From positions 1 through 16,248 of the forward strand of contig JBBIMP010000066.1 of the NCBI GenBank assembly GCA_037444305.1: 16,248 bases of DNA, in the 5' to 3' direction. Under the pieces are notes generated by a model. It was not told where the DNA came from. It searched no databases and saw only the letters and a list, made by a program, of their open reading frames with translations. This DNA comes from JBBIMP01 sp037444305 (GTDB lineage: Bacteria > Acidobacteriota > UBA6911). Made by a program: the position numbers and the translations under genes. Position 1 is the first letter of the stretch. The number at the start of each line of letters is the position of its first letter. Shown piece by piece: positions 8,553 through 16,248 of the stretch.

Positions 8553-9770
8553 ATGAGTCTAAGCCTGATCGGAAGATCCCTAAGCGAATCGGCAACCCTG
8601 AAACTCAACGCGAAGGCGGCATCTCTCAGGGCCAAGGGCGAACCCGTCATCCACCTCGGCGGGGGAGAGCCCAAATCGAAGGCTCCCGACGAGGCGATCG
8701 CCGCCGGTGTCGAAATGCTCAACACCGGAGAGGTGCGCTATACCCCGGCCGACGGCATACCGGCGCTCAAAAAGGCCGTCACGAAATACTCGGAGGAGTA
8801 TTACGGCCACAAGATCGAAGCGGCTAACGTGATCGTTTCGGGCGGCGCCAAGCAGTCGATCATGGTCGCCATGCACGCCGTGCTCGATCCGGGCGACGAG
8901 TTCATCTTCCCCACGCCCTACTGGGTGAGCTATCCCGACATGACCCGGCTCGTAGGGGCCAAGCCCGTGCCCGTTCTGCCGGAGGACGGTTCGTTCTATC
9001 CGAAGATCTCGGACATCGAGCGGCGCGTCACGCCTCGCACCAAGGCCATCATCATCAACAGCCCCAACAATCCGACCGGGGCCATGTACTCGGAGCAGTT
9101 CATTGCCGGTGTCGTGGAGCTCTGCGAGAAGAGGGACATTTACCTGCTGATGGACGATATTTACCACCGTTTGCTCTTCGACGGCAAACAGCCGATAAGC
9201 TGCTACAAATTCGCCAAAAAGCAGGGCGAGGACTCGAAGCTGATTGTGATCAACGGCGTCTCCAAGCAATACGCCATGACCGGCTTCCGCATCGGCTGGG
9301 CCGTGGCCAGCCGCGGGGTGGTCGAGGTCATGACCAACATCCAGTCCCACCAGACCTCCGGTCCCTGCTCGATCTCGCAGGTCGCCGCCGCCGCCGCGCT
9401 CAACGGCGAGCAGTCCAGCGTCGAGTCGCTGAGGGCCGCGCTGGAGCAGAACCGCAATCTCATGATCGAACGGCTGAAAACCCTCGAAAAGGTAAAGCTC
9501 TCCAAGCCTGACGGCGCTTTCTACTGTTTCGCCGACTTCAGCGCCTACAAGCGCAGCTCGACTGAACTCAGCCAGTTCCTCCTGAACAAGGCACTCGTGG
9601 TTACAGTGCCCGGAATCGAATTCGGGATGGAGGGACACCTGCGGCTTTCGACCTGCGGATCGGCAAAGGAGATAACCGAGGGAGCGGATCGAATCCGCTG
9701 GGCCCTGGACATGAATTCACCTGCCGAGATCGCCATGGGCGACCGCAAGGTTGTCAGGGATTGGGCTTAA
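8553..9770 (+). CDS. PLP-dependent class I/II aminotransferase (aspartate aminotransferase-like)
   Basis: This 405-residue fold-type I aminotransferase probably moves amino groups between aspartate or a related amino acid and 2-oxoglutarate. The Schiff-base lysine is K238 in SKQYAMTGFRIGW. SPNNPTG (170-176), the Asp of MDDIYH (201-202), Y204 and the substrate-carboxylate Arg364 in HLRLST are all in place. YTPADGIPALKKA near 63-75 fits the Igamma subgroup that includes thermophile-type aspartate aminotransferases. The ATG at 8553 follows GGAG by about 8 bases. The C-terminal tail after RIRWALD is about 20 residues longer than usual and not recognisable. The exact substrate cannot be told from sequence. 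There is no evident functional tie to the hyp genes upstream. Confidence 0.9.
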   Translation: MSLSLIGRSLSESATLKLNAKAASLRAKGEPVIHLGGGEPKSKAPDEAIAAGVEMLNTGEVRYTPADGIPALKKAVTKYSEEYYGHKIEAANVIVSGGAKQSIMVAMHAVLDPGDEFIFPTPYWVSYPDMTRLVGAKPVPVLPEDGSFYPKISDIERRVTPRTKAIIINSPNNPTGAMYSEQFIAGVVELCEKRDIYLLMDDIYHRLLFDGKQPISCYKFAKKQGEDSKLIVINGVSKQYAMTGFRIGWAVASRGVVEVMTNIQSHQTSGPCSISQVAAAAALNGEQSSVESLRAALEQNRNLMIERLKTLEKVKLSKPDGAFYCFADFSAYKRSSTELSQFLLNKALVVTVPGIEFGMEGHLRLSTCGSAKEITEGADRIRWALDMNSPAEIAMGDRKVVRDWA

Positions 9771-9800
9771 GTTCGCGCCCTGCAGTTTGAGCTTGACCCG

Positions 9801-9827
9801 GCGGCCGGCACCCCGCAGGCCGGCCGC
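9801..9827 (+). terminator. Hairpin after the aminotransferase gene
   Basis: A perfect 9-bp stem GCGGCCGGC pairs with GCCGGCCGC around a 9-base loop, 30 bases after the aminotransferase stop. No T tract follows (CTCGTTTCG), so it is at best an imperfect intrinsic terminator or an RNA-stabilising hairpin. Confidence 0.35.
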
Positions 9828-9860
9828 CTCGTTTCGCGCGTCTGAGGCGCTCGCAACCGT

Positions 9861-10856
9861 ATGGACCCAATCACGCACGCCGCCGCCGGGGCATTGGTCG
9901 GGCAGATCTTTCGCAACCGCAGCCGCGGCCGTTCGCTCCTCTGGCTGGCGATCGTCGCGGGCGTCGCCGCCGACCTCGACAATTTCTTCGGCATAGGGGA
10001 TCCGGAAAAATATCTCCTGCATCACCGGGGCATCACGCACTCGCTCATCGGAGGCGCCCTCATCGCCGTTCTGCTGGCGCTGGCGATGCGCTTCCTTGCG
10101 AAATCTGTTCCCTTTTCCCTGGCGCTCGCGATCACCGGCGCCGCCGTCGCCGGCCACATTTTTCTCGACTGGATCACCTCCTTCGGAACCCAGTTGCTCG
10201 CGCCTTTCAGCAACCGCAGATTCGCTCTGGACGGGATTTTCATCATCGATCCTTTCTTCACGGCCGCCCTGTGGTTGCTCACATGGATTGCAATCCGCTC
10301 TGCAAAGAAGCGCAGGAGCATGGCGGCAGTCGGACTGGCCCTGATCGTGGCCTACCCTGCCGGCAACATCGGCGTGAGGCTGGCGGCTGCCTCGCACCTG
10401 GAGTCCAGGCTGCAGAACGAAGGCATCCGGTTCGAGCAGGTGCATTTCTCGCCGGAGATGCTGACGCCCGTTTTCTGGAAGGTCGTGGTTGAGGATGGGG
10501 AGCGCTATAGAATGACGGGATTCAGTCTGCTGAACCCCGGAAGGCCGTTCGCGTTTCGGGACTTCCGAAAAGCCGATGCCCTGCTGATCGAAAGGCTCGG
10601 CATCCAGGCAACTATCTTCCGCACGTGGGGCTGGTTTGCCGTCTATCCCGTGATGGAGCGGGAGGCGGTTGGCGGCGGCGCGAAGATCGTATTCAGCGAT
10701 TTGCGCTTCTACAGCACCTTGGGCGCCATGCGGGCCATGAGCGGCGCCGATCAAAGGCCGTTCTCGCTCGCTGCCGAACTCGATGCGGACGGCAGACTGC
10801 TCTCGTACGAATACGGCCCGCCGCGCGGCGCCCGTCTGATTCACCGCATCGAGTGA
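9861..10856 (+). CDS. YdjM/DUF457-type membrane-bound metal-dependent hydrolase
   Basis: This 331-residue protein belongs to the LexA-binding, inner-membrane-associated putative hydrolase family (YdjM, PF04307). The family's metal-ligand pattern is clear: MDPITH with His6, ADLD with D38 and D40, HHRGITHS with H54, H55 and H60, and GHIFLDW with H99 and D103. Hydrophobic segments at about 28-46, 62-80, 86-106, 128-146 and 153-171 fit a polytopic N-terminal half. The C-terminal 150 residues are soluble and beta-rich. The substrate of the family is not established; a link to the SOS response is known for the E. coli member only. The ATG is preceded by GAGG, somewhat far away (13 bases). The gene stands alone between the aminotransferase and the defence-like operon. 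Confidence 0.85.
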   Translation: MDPITHAAAGALVGQIFRNRSRGRSLLWLAIVAGVAADLDNFFGIGDPEKYLLHHRGITHSLIGGALIAVLLALAMRFLAKSVPFSLALAITGAAVAGHIFLDWITSFGTQLLAPFSNRRFALDGIFIIDPFFTAALWLLTWIAIRSAKKRRSMAAVGLALIVAYPAGNIGVRLAAASHLESRLQNEGIRFEQVHFSPEMLTPVFWKVVVEDGERYRMTGFSLLNPGRPFAFRDFRKADALLIERLGIQATIFRTWGWFAVYPVMEREAVGGGAKIVFSDLRFYSTLGAMRAMSGADQRPFSLAAELDADGRLLSYEYGPPRGARLIHRIE

Positions 10857-10892
10857 GCACGCCCCGGCGCTTCTCATCGCTCGCACTAACAT

Positions 10893-10909
10893 CCCCATGG
10901 GACATGGGG
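10893..10909 (+). terminator. Hairpin after the YdjM-type gene
   Basis: CCCCATG pairs with CATGGGG around a GGA loop (7-bp stem), 36 bases after the stop codon. There is no T tract, so termination is only a possibility. It marks the break between the chromosomal-type genes to the left and the defence-like operon. Confidence 0.3.
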
Positions 10910-11023
10910 CCAGCTCTGGCACTGGCGCTCGCACGGTTTGATGGATTCAGGCCCACTGCAATAGGACAAGGTCATTGGAGGGCTGCCCGGAAAGGTCACT
11001 GTACGCGACCCGAGCATGCACGT

Positions 11024-11053
11024 TTGACAATAGGCCGCTATGTAAAATACTAT
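11024..11053 (+). promoter_or_regulatory. Strong sigma-70-type promoter of the HTH-helicase operon
   Basis: A consensus TTGACA (11024-11029) is followed after 18 bases by TACTAT (11048-11053), about 50 bases before the HTH gene. An ATGTA (11040-11044) and TACAT (11061-11065) pair brackets the -10 hexamer. It could be an operator for the first gene's XRE-type product, but the arms are only 5 bp. The promoter is well supported and the operator is a guess. Confidence 0.7.
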
Positions 11054-11105
11054 ACCACCCTACATGTTCCCTCGTGTTCGGACAACGAGGGCTCGAGGTG
11101 TCGGC

Positions 11106-11330
11106 ATGAAGAAGGATGCCATTCCTGCGCTCATCCGGGAACTCCGACGGCGACTCGATCTCACCCAGGAGCAGTTCGCTCATAGGATCGGCGTCACCTA
11201 CAGCACGGTAAACCACTGGGAAAACGGCAAGCGAGTGCCGCTCCCCTTCCTTGTAAAGAGACTCGTTGAGATAAAGCAAGAACTGGATGCACAGGATACG
11301 ACAAAGCCACGAATGAAATCGCCAAAATGA
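11106..11330 (+). CDS. Small XRE-family helix-turn-helix DNA-binding protein
   Basis: This 74-residue protein is almost entirely one Cro/C1-type helix-turn-helix domain. LTQEQFAHRIGVTYSTVNHWENGKRVP at about 19-45 contains the two HTH helices and the typical WENGK turn. The ATG at 11106 is preferred over an in-frame ATG at 11064 because GAGGTG lies 7 bases upstream and the extra 14 residues would be Arg-rich non-family sequence. The stop overlaps the helicase ATG (ATGA), so the two are translationally coupled. It probably represses its own operon, as small XRE proteins at the head of defence operons often do. There is no direct evidence for this beyond position and domain. Confidence 0.88.
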   Translation: MKKDAIPALIRELRRRLDLTQEQFAHRIGVTYSTVNHWENGKRVPLPFLVKRLVEIKQELDAQDTTKPRMKSPK

Positions 11331-12197
11331 GTGAGAAGCGGCTCCTACACGAAGGACAAATTCTCACCGGCTCCTTGTTCAGCGAGCCGATGCGAGTGGA
11401 GACCGTTCGCGCGAATGGGCCTGACACATGGGTGGCGGGGCTGGTCGGCACGCAGTCGGAGCGATTCCGCAAGGTCACTCTTACGAGTCGCGCTATCGAG
11501 GGTCTCACCATACTCGATGCCCGGCACTCCTACGACGGGGACGGGCGCCTCCTTCGCCTCGGACTGCAAGCGTACTCCCTCGGTATCGCCTACGAGTTCG
11601 ATCCCTACTTCGGCCTTTCGATCTCCCGGGTCGACCCGCTGCCCCATCAGCTCGAGGCCATCTACGACTACCTCCTCAAGCTCGCCCGGGTTCGTTTCCT
11701 CTTGGCGGACGATGCCGGTGCGGGAAAGACGATCATGGCCGGGCTGCTTATCCGCGAACTCGAACTGCGCGGCCTGGCCGAACGCATTCTGATCGTCTGC
11801 CCTGCGAACCTGTCCTTCCAGTGGCAACGCGAGCTGAAGGAAAAGTTCGACGCGAAGTTCCTCGTCCTCAAGGGCGGCGACATCCGGGACCAATTCGGTG
11901 TCAATCAGTGGCTGGAGCAGAAGAAGATCATCACGTCGCTCGACCTTGCCAAGCGGAAGGAGATCCTCCCCGGGCTCCGGCAGGTTCACTGGGACTTCGT
12001 CATCGTCGACGAGGCGCACCGCATGTCGGCGGCCGACGAAACCCACAAGAGCCTGCGCTACAAACTGGGCGAGCTCCTCAGGGACACTGCGGACCACATG
12101 CTCCTGCTGACCGCCACGCCGCACAAGGGCGATCCGCTGAACTTCAGCCTGTTCCTCCAGCTCCTCGACGCGGACGCCTACGCTGACGTTCGGTCCA

Positions 12198-12206
12198 TCC
12201 GCGAAG
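12198..12206 (+). repeat. Left 9-bp target-site duplication TCCGCGAAG
   Basis: It matches 12410-12418 exactly. The bases outside each copy differ (A before the left copy, C before the right; G after the left, C after the right), so the duplication is 9 bp. Joining the left copy to 12419 gives the codons for S-I-R-E-A-M-D, the expected helicase sequence. Confidence 0.92.
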
Positions 12207-12409
12207 GGAATTCCGGGTTTTAAGTGGGTACAAACGCCGGGGGCCAGCCCCGGCACCCCCGGGATTTATCGCTTTGGTCCCAATCCCGAGGCCGAATATT
12301 GGCCGCTGTGGCGGTAATTGCATGAATTTCTGAAGGTTGGAGGCTTCGATATTCATTTGTTGCCATGCTGAAGCCTTCAAGTATTACCCACTAGAAACCC
12401 GGAAGACCC
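12207..12409 (+). mobile_element. MITE-like element, copy 2 (203 bp), inserted in the helicase gene
   Basis: It is identical to 1471-1674 except for one C fewer in the GC hairpin. Terminal inverted repeats lie at 12211-12230 and 12385-12404 (18 of 20 paired). The flanks are a perfect 9-bp direct repeat, TCCGCGAAG, at 12198-12206 and 12410-12418, the footprint of transposition. The element has no transposase. It brings an in-frame stop for the upstream half (after NSGF) and, on the far side, an open frame from a TTG at 12337 that reads out into the helicase C-lobe. A 9-bp duplication is known from several insertion-sequence families, so it does not identify the parent element by itself. Confidence 0.93.
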
Positions 12410-12418
12410 TCCGCGAAG
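12410..12418 (+). repeat. Right 9-bp target-site duplication TCCGCGAAG
   Basis: This is the partner of the copy at 12198-12206, directly after the last base of the MITE. Its perfect identity suggests a recent insertion. Confidence 0.92.
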
Positions 12419-13757
12419 CCATGGATCGCCGGCGCGCGCCCTTCTACCTGCGCCGAACGAAGGAGGCGATGGTCTATTTCCCGGAGCGACGAGCAGGTGG
12501 AACATGGATGGCCGAGAAGATCTTCACGAAGCGCATCCCGCATACCGTGGAATTCCAGATCGACGGGGCGGAGTTCGACCTCTACCGCGACATCACGCGC
12601 TTCGTGAAGCAGCAGAGCACAAAGGCTGCGGCCCAGGGCGACGATCCGCGGGCGCGCGCCGTCGGCTTCCTGATGTCCTTATACCAGCGGCGACTTGCCT
12701 CAAGCACCTATGCCATGCGGCACTCCCTCGACAACCGGGCTAAGCGCCTTCAGGAAGGACTGAAAAGAGCCCAAGACCTCGCTCGACTGGCCCCGCCGGA
12801 CCTTCCCGATCCCGAAGAGCTGGAGGAGATGGAAGAAAGCGAACGCGAGAGGCTTGAAGAAACGCTGGAGGCCATCACGCTCGCGGGCAATGCCGACCAA
12901 ATCCGTGAAGAAGTCCAGGAGCTCAGGCAACTGGCGGACCAGGCTCAAGCGGTCGAGGACTCGGGAACGGAGGCCAAGCTCACTGAACTGAAAGAGCTGC
13001 TTCAGCAGGAAGGCTTCTTCGATCACCCAAAGAAGCGGCTCCTCATCTTCACGGAGTTCAAGGACACGCTCGACTACCTCCTGGAGCGCCTGAAGTCCTG
13101 GGGCTTTCGCGTGGGGTGCATCCACGGTGGCATGAAGCCGGGATCACGGGACGAACGCGGGACGCGGCTCCACGCGGAGCAGCAATTCCGGGAAGAAGCA
13201 ATCCAGATCCTCGTGGCGACCGAGGCGGCCGGAGAGGGAATCAACCTCCAGGTCTGCAACATCCTCTTCAATTACGACATACCGTGGAACCCGAACCGCC
13301 TCGAGCAGCGGATGGGCCGAATTCACCGCTACGGCCAGCGGAAGAACTGCCTGATCTTCAACTTCGTTGCCACGAACACCATCGAAGGCCGAGTGCTCCA
13401 GCGATTGCTCGAAAAGCTCCAGGAGATCCGCGATGCCCTCGATGACGATGCTGTCTTCAACGTCGTCGGGGAGGTCCTGCCCTCGGCCCACGTGGAACGA
13501 GTGCTCCGCGACTACTACGCCGGCCGGCTGGGGGATGCCGACCTGGAGGAACGACTCCTCAGGAACGTGGACGAGGGCCAATTCCGGGCGATCTGCCAGA
13601 ACGCGCTCGAGGGGCTGGCATCGAAGAAGCTCAACCTGGAGATGCTCATCGAGCGCCGGGCGAGGGCGCAGGAACGGCGCGTGGTTCCCGAGACCATCGC
13701 TCGCTTCATCCGGGATGCGGCCGACTTTGTACCGCTCACCTTCAAGACCTTTCCGCG

Positions 13758-13763
13758 CCCCCC
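13758..13763 (+). other. C6 homopolymer at the helicase frameshift
   Basis: Upstream, the frame reads FVPLTFKTFPRPP and stops at 13771-13773. Downstream, the +1 frame reads HAFKPGRTPSVLRRYE without a break to 15010. A run of five C instead of six would join them as FKTFPRPHAFKPGRTP. This is therefore a one-base expansion of the run, either a real mutation or a sequencing error in a homopolymer. Confidence 0.85.
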
Positions 13764-15006
13764 ATGCCTTTAAGCCGGGAAGAACTCCGTCGGTGCTGCG
13801 GCGGTACGAGAACGACCCGACCTGGAAGCTTCCCGAACTGGCGGCTAAGTATCCTCGCTGCTCGACTGATCGGGAGATAGCGGAGACGAACAACCTGGAA
13901 TGGGTCACACCGGGTCACCCCCTGTTCGAGGCTATCCGGCGTCACACCTGCGCCGAGGCTATGGACGTCTTCAAGAAGGGAGCGACTTTCTATTCTCTCC
14001 AGCATGACGGACCGGCCCGAATCGACTTCTACCGGGCCCGCGTAGTCGACGGCCTTGGCCAGGTAATTCATGAGCGGTTGTTCGCGGTCGAGGTTGCGGA
14101 GAATGACGAGCCGCGTCTGCGCGAGCCTGGTCTTCTCGGGAACTTCCTGCCTGCGGCGGCGCAGGCAGGCTCGGCTGCCACGCTTCCCGAGGCAGCGACT
14201 TGGCTCAATGAGAATGCGCTTGCGCCGTTCCTGGAAGAGACCCGCAAGGATCGCCTCGCCGAGGTTGAACGGATCTCGGCCCATATCGAGCTCTCGCTTA
14301 CGGAGCTCATCCAGCGGGCGGACGAGGAGATCGGTCGGGCCGCATCCGAAGTGGAGCAGAAGATCGCCGGCCTGCCTGTCGCCGGCGACGAAGACCGGCG
14401 ACGGCAGACAGGCGCAGAAGGTCGGCTTGCGCAGGCGGAGGCTCGGCATGGCGAGTTGCTTCAGCGTCGAGAGCGGCGCCGGAAGGAACTCGACCAGCAG
14501 CGCGCGCTGTCCCTTCAGGCCGTGGAACGGATGGCGAGCGTCCTGGTTCTGCCCCATCCCGAACGCGAGACGCCCGAAGTCCGGCGATTGCAGCCCAACC
14601 CGGAGACCGAGGCCACAGCCATGCGGGTGGTCATGGACTACGAGCGGTCCCAAGGCCGGCAGGTCTACGACGTTCACGAGAAGAACCTGGGCTACGACGT
14701 CACGAGCCTCGACGTCAACTCGGGTCAACTGCGTCTCATCGAGGTGAAGGGCCTGGCGGACGTGACGGGCACCATTCTTCTCACGCCGAACGAACGCCGC
14801 GTTGCCGAGGACCGGCGCGACTGCTACTGGCTCTATGTTGTCACTAGCTGCGGCGCTGCCCCCCAGCTACAGGAGCCGATCAAGGACCCCGCCCGGCTCG
14901 AATGGCACGAGGTCACCAAGGTTGCCCACTACTACCTGTCGGTGGATGCGATGACCCGTCCGATGCAGGTGTGTGAGGATTTGCCTCCGTATGGAGGTAA
15001 AGGTCC

Positions 15007-16248
15007 ATGAAGACCGTCACGATTCCGACGAACGCCAATCAGATCGCCGCCCTCGTGAAATTGGGGGAAGGCGCCCAGATGGAGTTCAAGCGTTCGACCG
15101 CGGAACTGAAGGAAGGGATGCGGACGCTGTGCGCCTTCCTGAATGGATCCGGCGGCGTTTTGCTCTTCGGAGTCCGGCCGGACGGAGCCGTCGAGGGCCA
15201 AGACGCTTCCGACAAGACGCTGCGCGACGTCGCGCAGGCCGCCGAACGCTTCGACCCTCCCACCCACGTCTTCATTGAGCGCATCAAAGCCAAAGGCGGC
15301 CGCGAGGTTGTGGCCGTCGCAGTCAACAGCGGCCGGGACATCCGGCCCTTCACCTACGAAGGCCATGCCTACGAGCGAGTGGGCAGCACGACGCGCCGGA
15401 TGCCGCAGGCGAAGTACGAGCGCCTGCTGGTCGAGAGAGGCCACGGCCGCCATCGTTGGGAGAATGGGCCGTCGGAGGGCTACGGCCTGGACGATCTCGA
15501 CAAGGAGGAGATCCTCCGCACGGTCCGGCTCGGCATCGAGGCGGGGAGACTGCCGGAGGCCACAGGTTCGGACATCGCCGACATCTTGGACCGCTTCAAG
15601 CTCCGCCGCGACAGACGTCTTCTCGACGCGGCCATCGTGCTTTTCGCCAAGGAGCCCCTGCCCGACTATCCCCAGTGTCACCTTCGCCTCGCCCGCTTCA
15701 AGGGGATCGACAAGGCGGAGTTTCTGGACAACCGTGAGGTGCACGGACACGCCTTCCGCCTGCTCGAAGAGGGCATGGCCTTCTTGTTGAAGCACCTGCC
15801 GATTGCCGGACGTTTCGAGCGGGGACGAATCGAGCGCATCGACGAGCCGCTGTTCCCGCTGGCCGCCTTGCGCGAGGCCATGGTCAATGCCCTTTGCCAC
15901 CAGGACTACTCCATCACGGGCGGCTGCATGAGCGCCGCCATCTTCGACGACCGGTTGGAGATCTGGAGTGACGGAACGCTCCCGTTCGGGCAGACGCCGG
16001 AGGACCTGAAGCGGACGCATCGCTCTCTGCCGCGCAATCCCTTTATCATGAACGCCTTCTACCTGCGCGGGTTGGTCGAGGAATGGGGGCGCGGGACGCG
16101 GATGATCGTGGACCTTTGCGTCCGGGCGGGCCACCCTGAGCCGGAGTTCGTCGCGGAAAGGAACTCCTTCGGCGTCCGCTTCCTGCCGAGCGGGTACATC
16201 GCGCCCCATCGCGTGGCCCACGACCTGACGGAGCGCCAACGGGAGATC
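15007..16248 (+). CDS. AlbA_2 (Schlafen-like) and HATPase_c_4 domain ATP-binding protein, 3'-truncated by the window edge
   Basis: Frame 1 from the ATG at 15007 is open for 414 codons to the last base, so the C-terminus is outside the window. Residues about 19-130 form an AlbA_2 domain (EGAQMEFKRS, TLCAFLNGSGGVLLFGV, YERVGSTTRRM), a nucleic-acid-binding fold shared with Schlafen proteins. Residues about 283-375 form a GHKL-type ATP-binding domain, with the N-box REAMVNALCHQDYS and the glycine-rich GLVEEWGRGTRMI. The last residues, HDLTERQREI, look like the beginning of a winged helix. The ATG overlaps the helicase stop (ATGA), so it is co-translated with that gene. Such proteins are often annotated as RecG-like or transcriptional regulators and recur in defence islands. 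The molecular activity is not settled. The two helicase lesions upstream may reduce its expression through lost coupling. Confidence 0.88.
   Translation, partial: MKTVTIPTNANQIAALVKLGEGAQMEFKRSTAELKEGMRTLCAFLNGSGGVLLFGVRPDGAVEGQDASDKTLRDVAQAAERFDPPTHVFIERIKAKGGREVVAVAVNSGRDIRPFTYEGHAYERVGSTTRRMPQAKYERLLVERGHGRHRWENGPSEGYGLDDLDKEEILRTVRLGIEAGRLPEATGSDIADILDRFKLRRDRRLLDAAIVLFAKEPLPDYPQCHLRLARFKGIDKAEFLDNREVHGHAFRLLEEGMAFLLKHLPIAGRFERGRIERIDEPLFPLAALREAMVNALCHQDYSITGGCMSAAIFDDRLEIWSDGTLPFGQTPEDLKRTHRSLPRNPFIMNAFYLRGLVEEWGRGTRMIVDLCVRAGHPEPEFVAERNSFGVRFLPSGYIAPHRVAHDLTERQREI

Larger units (their letters stand above)
11327..15010 (+). pseudogene. SNF2/RapA-type helicase with C-terminal DUF3883 domain, interrupted by a MITE and a frameshift
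   Basis: The gene is a superfamily 2 ATPase resembling the large SNF2-like helicases of anti-phage systems (DrmD-like). The N-terminal piece (11327-12206) has Walker A DDAGAGKT at residues 128-135, DEAH at 228-231 and TATP at 262-265. The MITE at 12207-12409 then adds NSGF and a stop. The C-lobe resumes at 12419 with REAMDRRRAPFYLRRTKEAM, and motifs IV-VI follow (LIFTEFKDTLDYL, ATEAAGEGINLQ, QRMGRIHRYGQ). A stop at 13771-13773 follows a +1 shift in a C6 run at 13758-13763. The frame then continues from HAFKPGRTPSVLRRYE through a coiled-coil-rich stretch to the DUF3883 nuclease-like domain (GYDVTSLDV, LIEVKG). Removing 212 bp (element plus one target duplication) and one C gives 3471 bp, exactly 1157 codons. 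The start overlaps the HTH stop and the end overlaps the AlbA_2 start. Confidence 0.9.

Noticed and set aside
12207..12409. Self-splicing intron inside the helicase gene
   Set aside because: The terminal inverted repeats, the 9-bp flanking duplication and an intergenic second copy all indicate DNA transposition. No intron core structure was recognised.
12337..13773. Helicase C-lobe as a separate 478-residue gene
   Set aside because: Its first 24 codons are MITE sequence and it lacks lobe 1. Removing the insertion footprint joins it in frame to the upstream half, so it is a gene fragment.
13740..13775. Programmed +1 frameshift
   Set aside because: A plain C-run with no evident stimulatory structure, in a gene already disrupted upstream, is better explained by a one-base expansion or sequencing error. 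It cannot be fully excluded without reads.
15143..15790. Plus-strand frame 2 open frame of 215 codons
   Set aside because: It is a shifted reading of the AlbA_2 gene. Frame 1 from 15007 is open to the window end and carries the domain motifs.
14932..16239. Minus-strand open frame of 435 codons at the right edge
   Set aside because: It mirrors the AlbA_2/HATPase gene on the plus strand, whose frame has clear domain motifs and a coupled start. The antisense product matches nothing recognisable.

Overview
The window looks like a GC-rich chromosomal segment of a free-living bacterium. An Acidobacteriota-type or deltaproteobacterial-type genome is a reasonable guess. It rests on the GC content, a Ser/Thr kinase fragment of the kind common in those groups, and a complete hydrogenase-maturation operon. 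Nothing in the window fixes the taxonomy, and the guess comes from family recognition alone.

Layout. Positions 1-1703 are a decayed accessory zone. It holds the end of a CRISPR array (two identical 38-bp repeats and a worn third repeat at the window edge, exact 74-bp period, no cas genes in view), a C-terminal scrap of a Ser/Thr kinase, a C-terminal scrap of a DUF4143-type ATPase, a cluster of hairpins between short direct repeats, and a 204-bp MITE-like element. Positions 1704-2507 (minus strand) encode an unrecognised membrane protein. Positions 2611-8372 are a compact hypA-hypB-hypF-hypC-hypD-hypE operon with stop/start overlaps, encoding all six proteins that build and insert the Fe(CN)2CO and nickel parts of a [NiFe]-hydrogenase active site. 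No hydrogenase subunit gene is visible. A class I/II aminotransferase (8553-9770) and a YdjM-type membrane hydrolase (9861-10856) follow as apparently single genes.

Positions 11024-16248 hold a probable defence operon: a TTGACA/TACTAT promoter, a small XRE-type helix-turn-helix gene, a large SNF2/RapA-type helicase ending in a DUF3883 nuclease-like domain, and an AlbA_2/HATPase protein that runs off the right edge. Both gene junctions are 4-base ATGA overlaps. The helicase is broken twice. A second copy of the MITE (12207-12409, flanked by a perfect 9-bp target duplication) interrupts it between the two helicase lobes. A +1 frameshift at a C6 run (13758-13763) separates the helicase C-lobe from the DUF3883 part. 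Removing the element plus one duplication copy and one C restores an uninterrupted 1156-residue reading frame. The operon was therefore recently intact.

The main results are the two near-identical MITE copies, one with a fresh insertion footprint in a defence gene, and the three-gene defence-like operon itself. The AlbA_2 gene is easy to miss because its frame has no stop inside the window.
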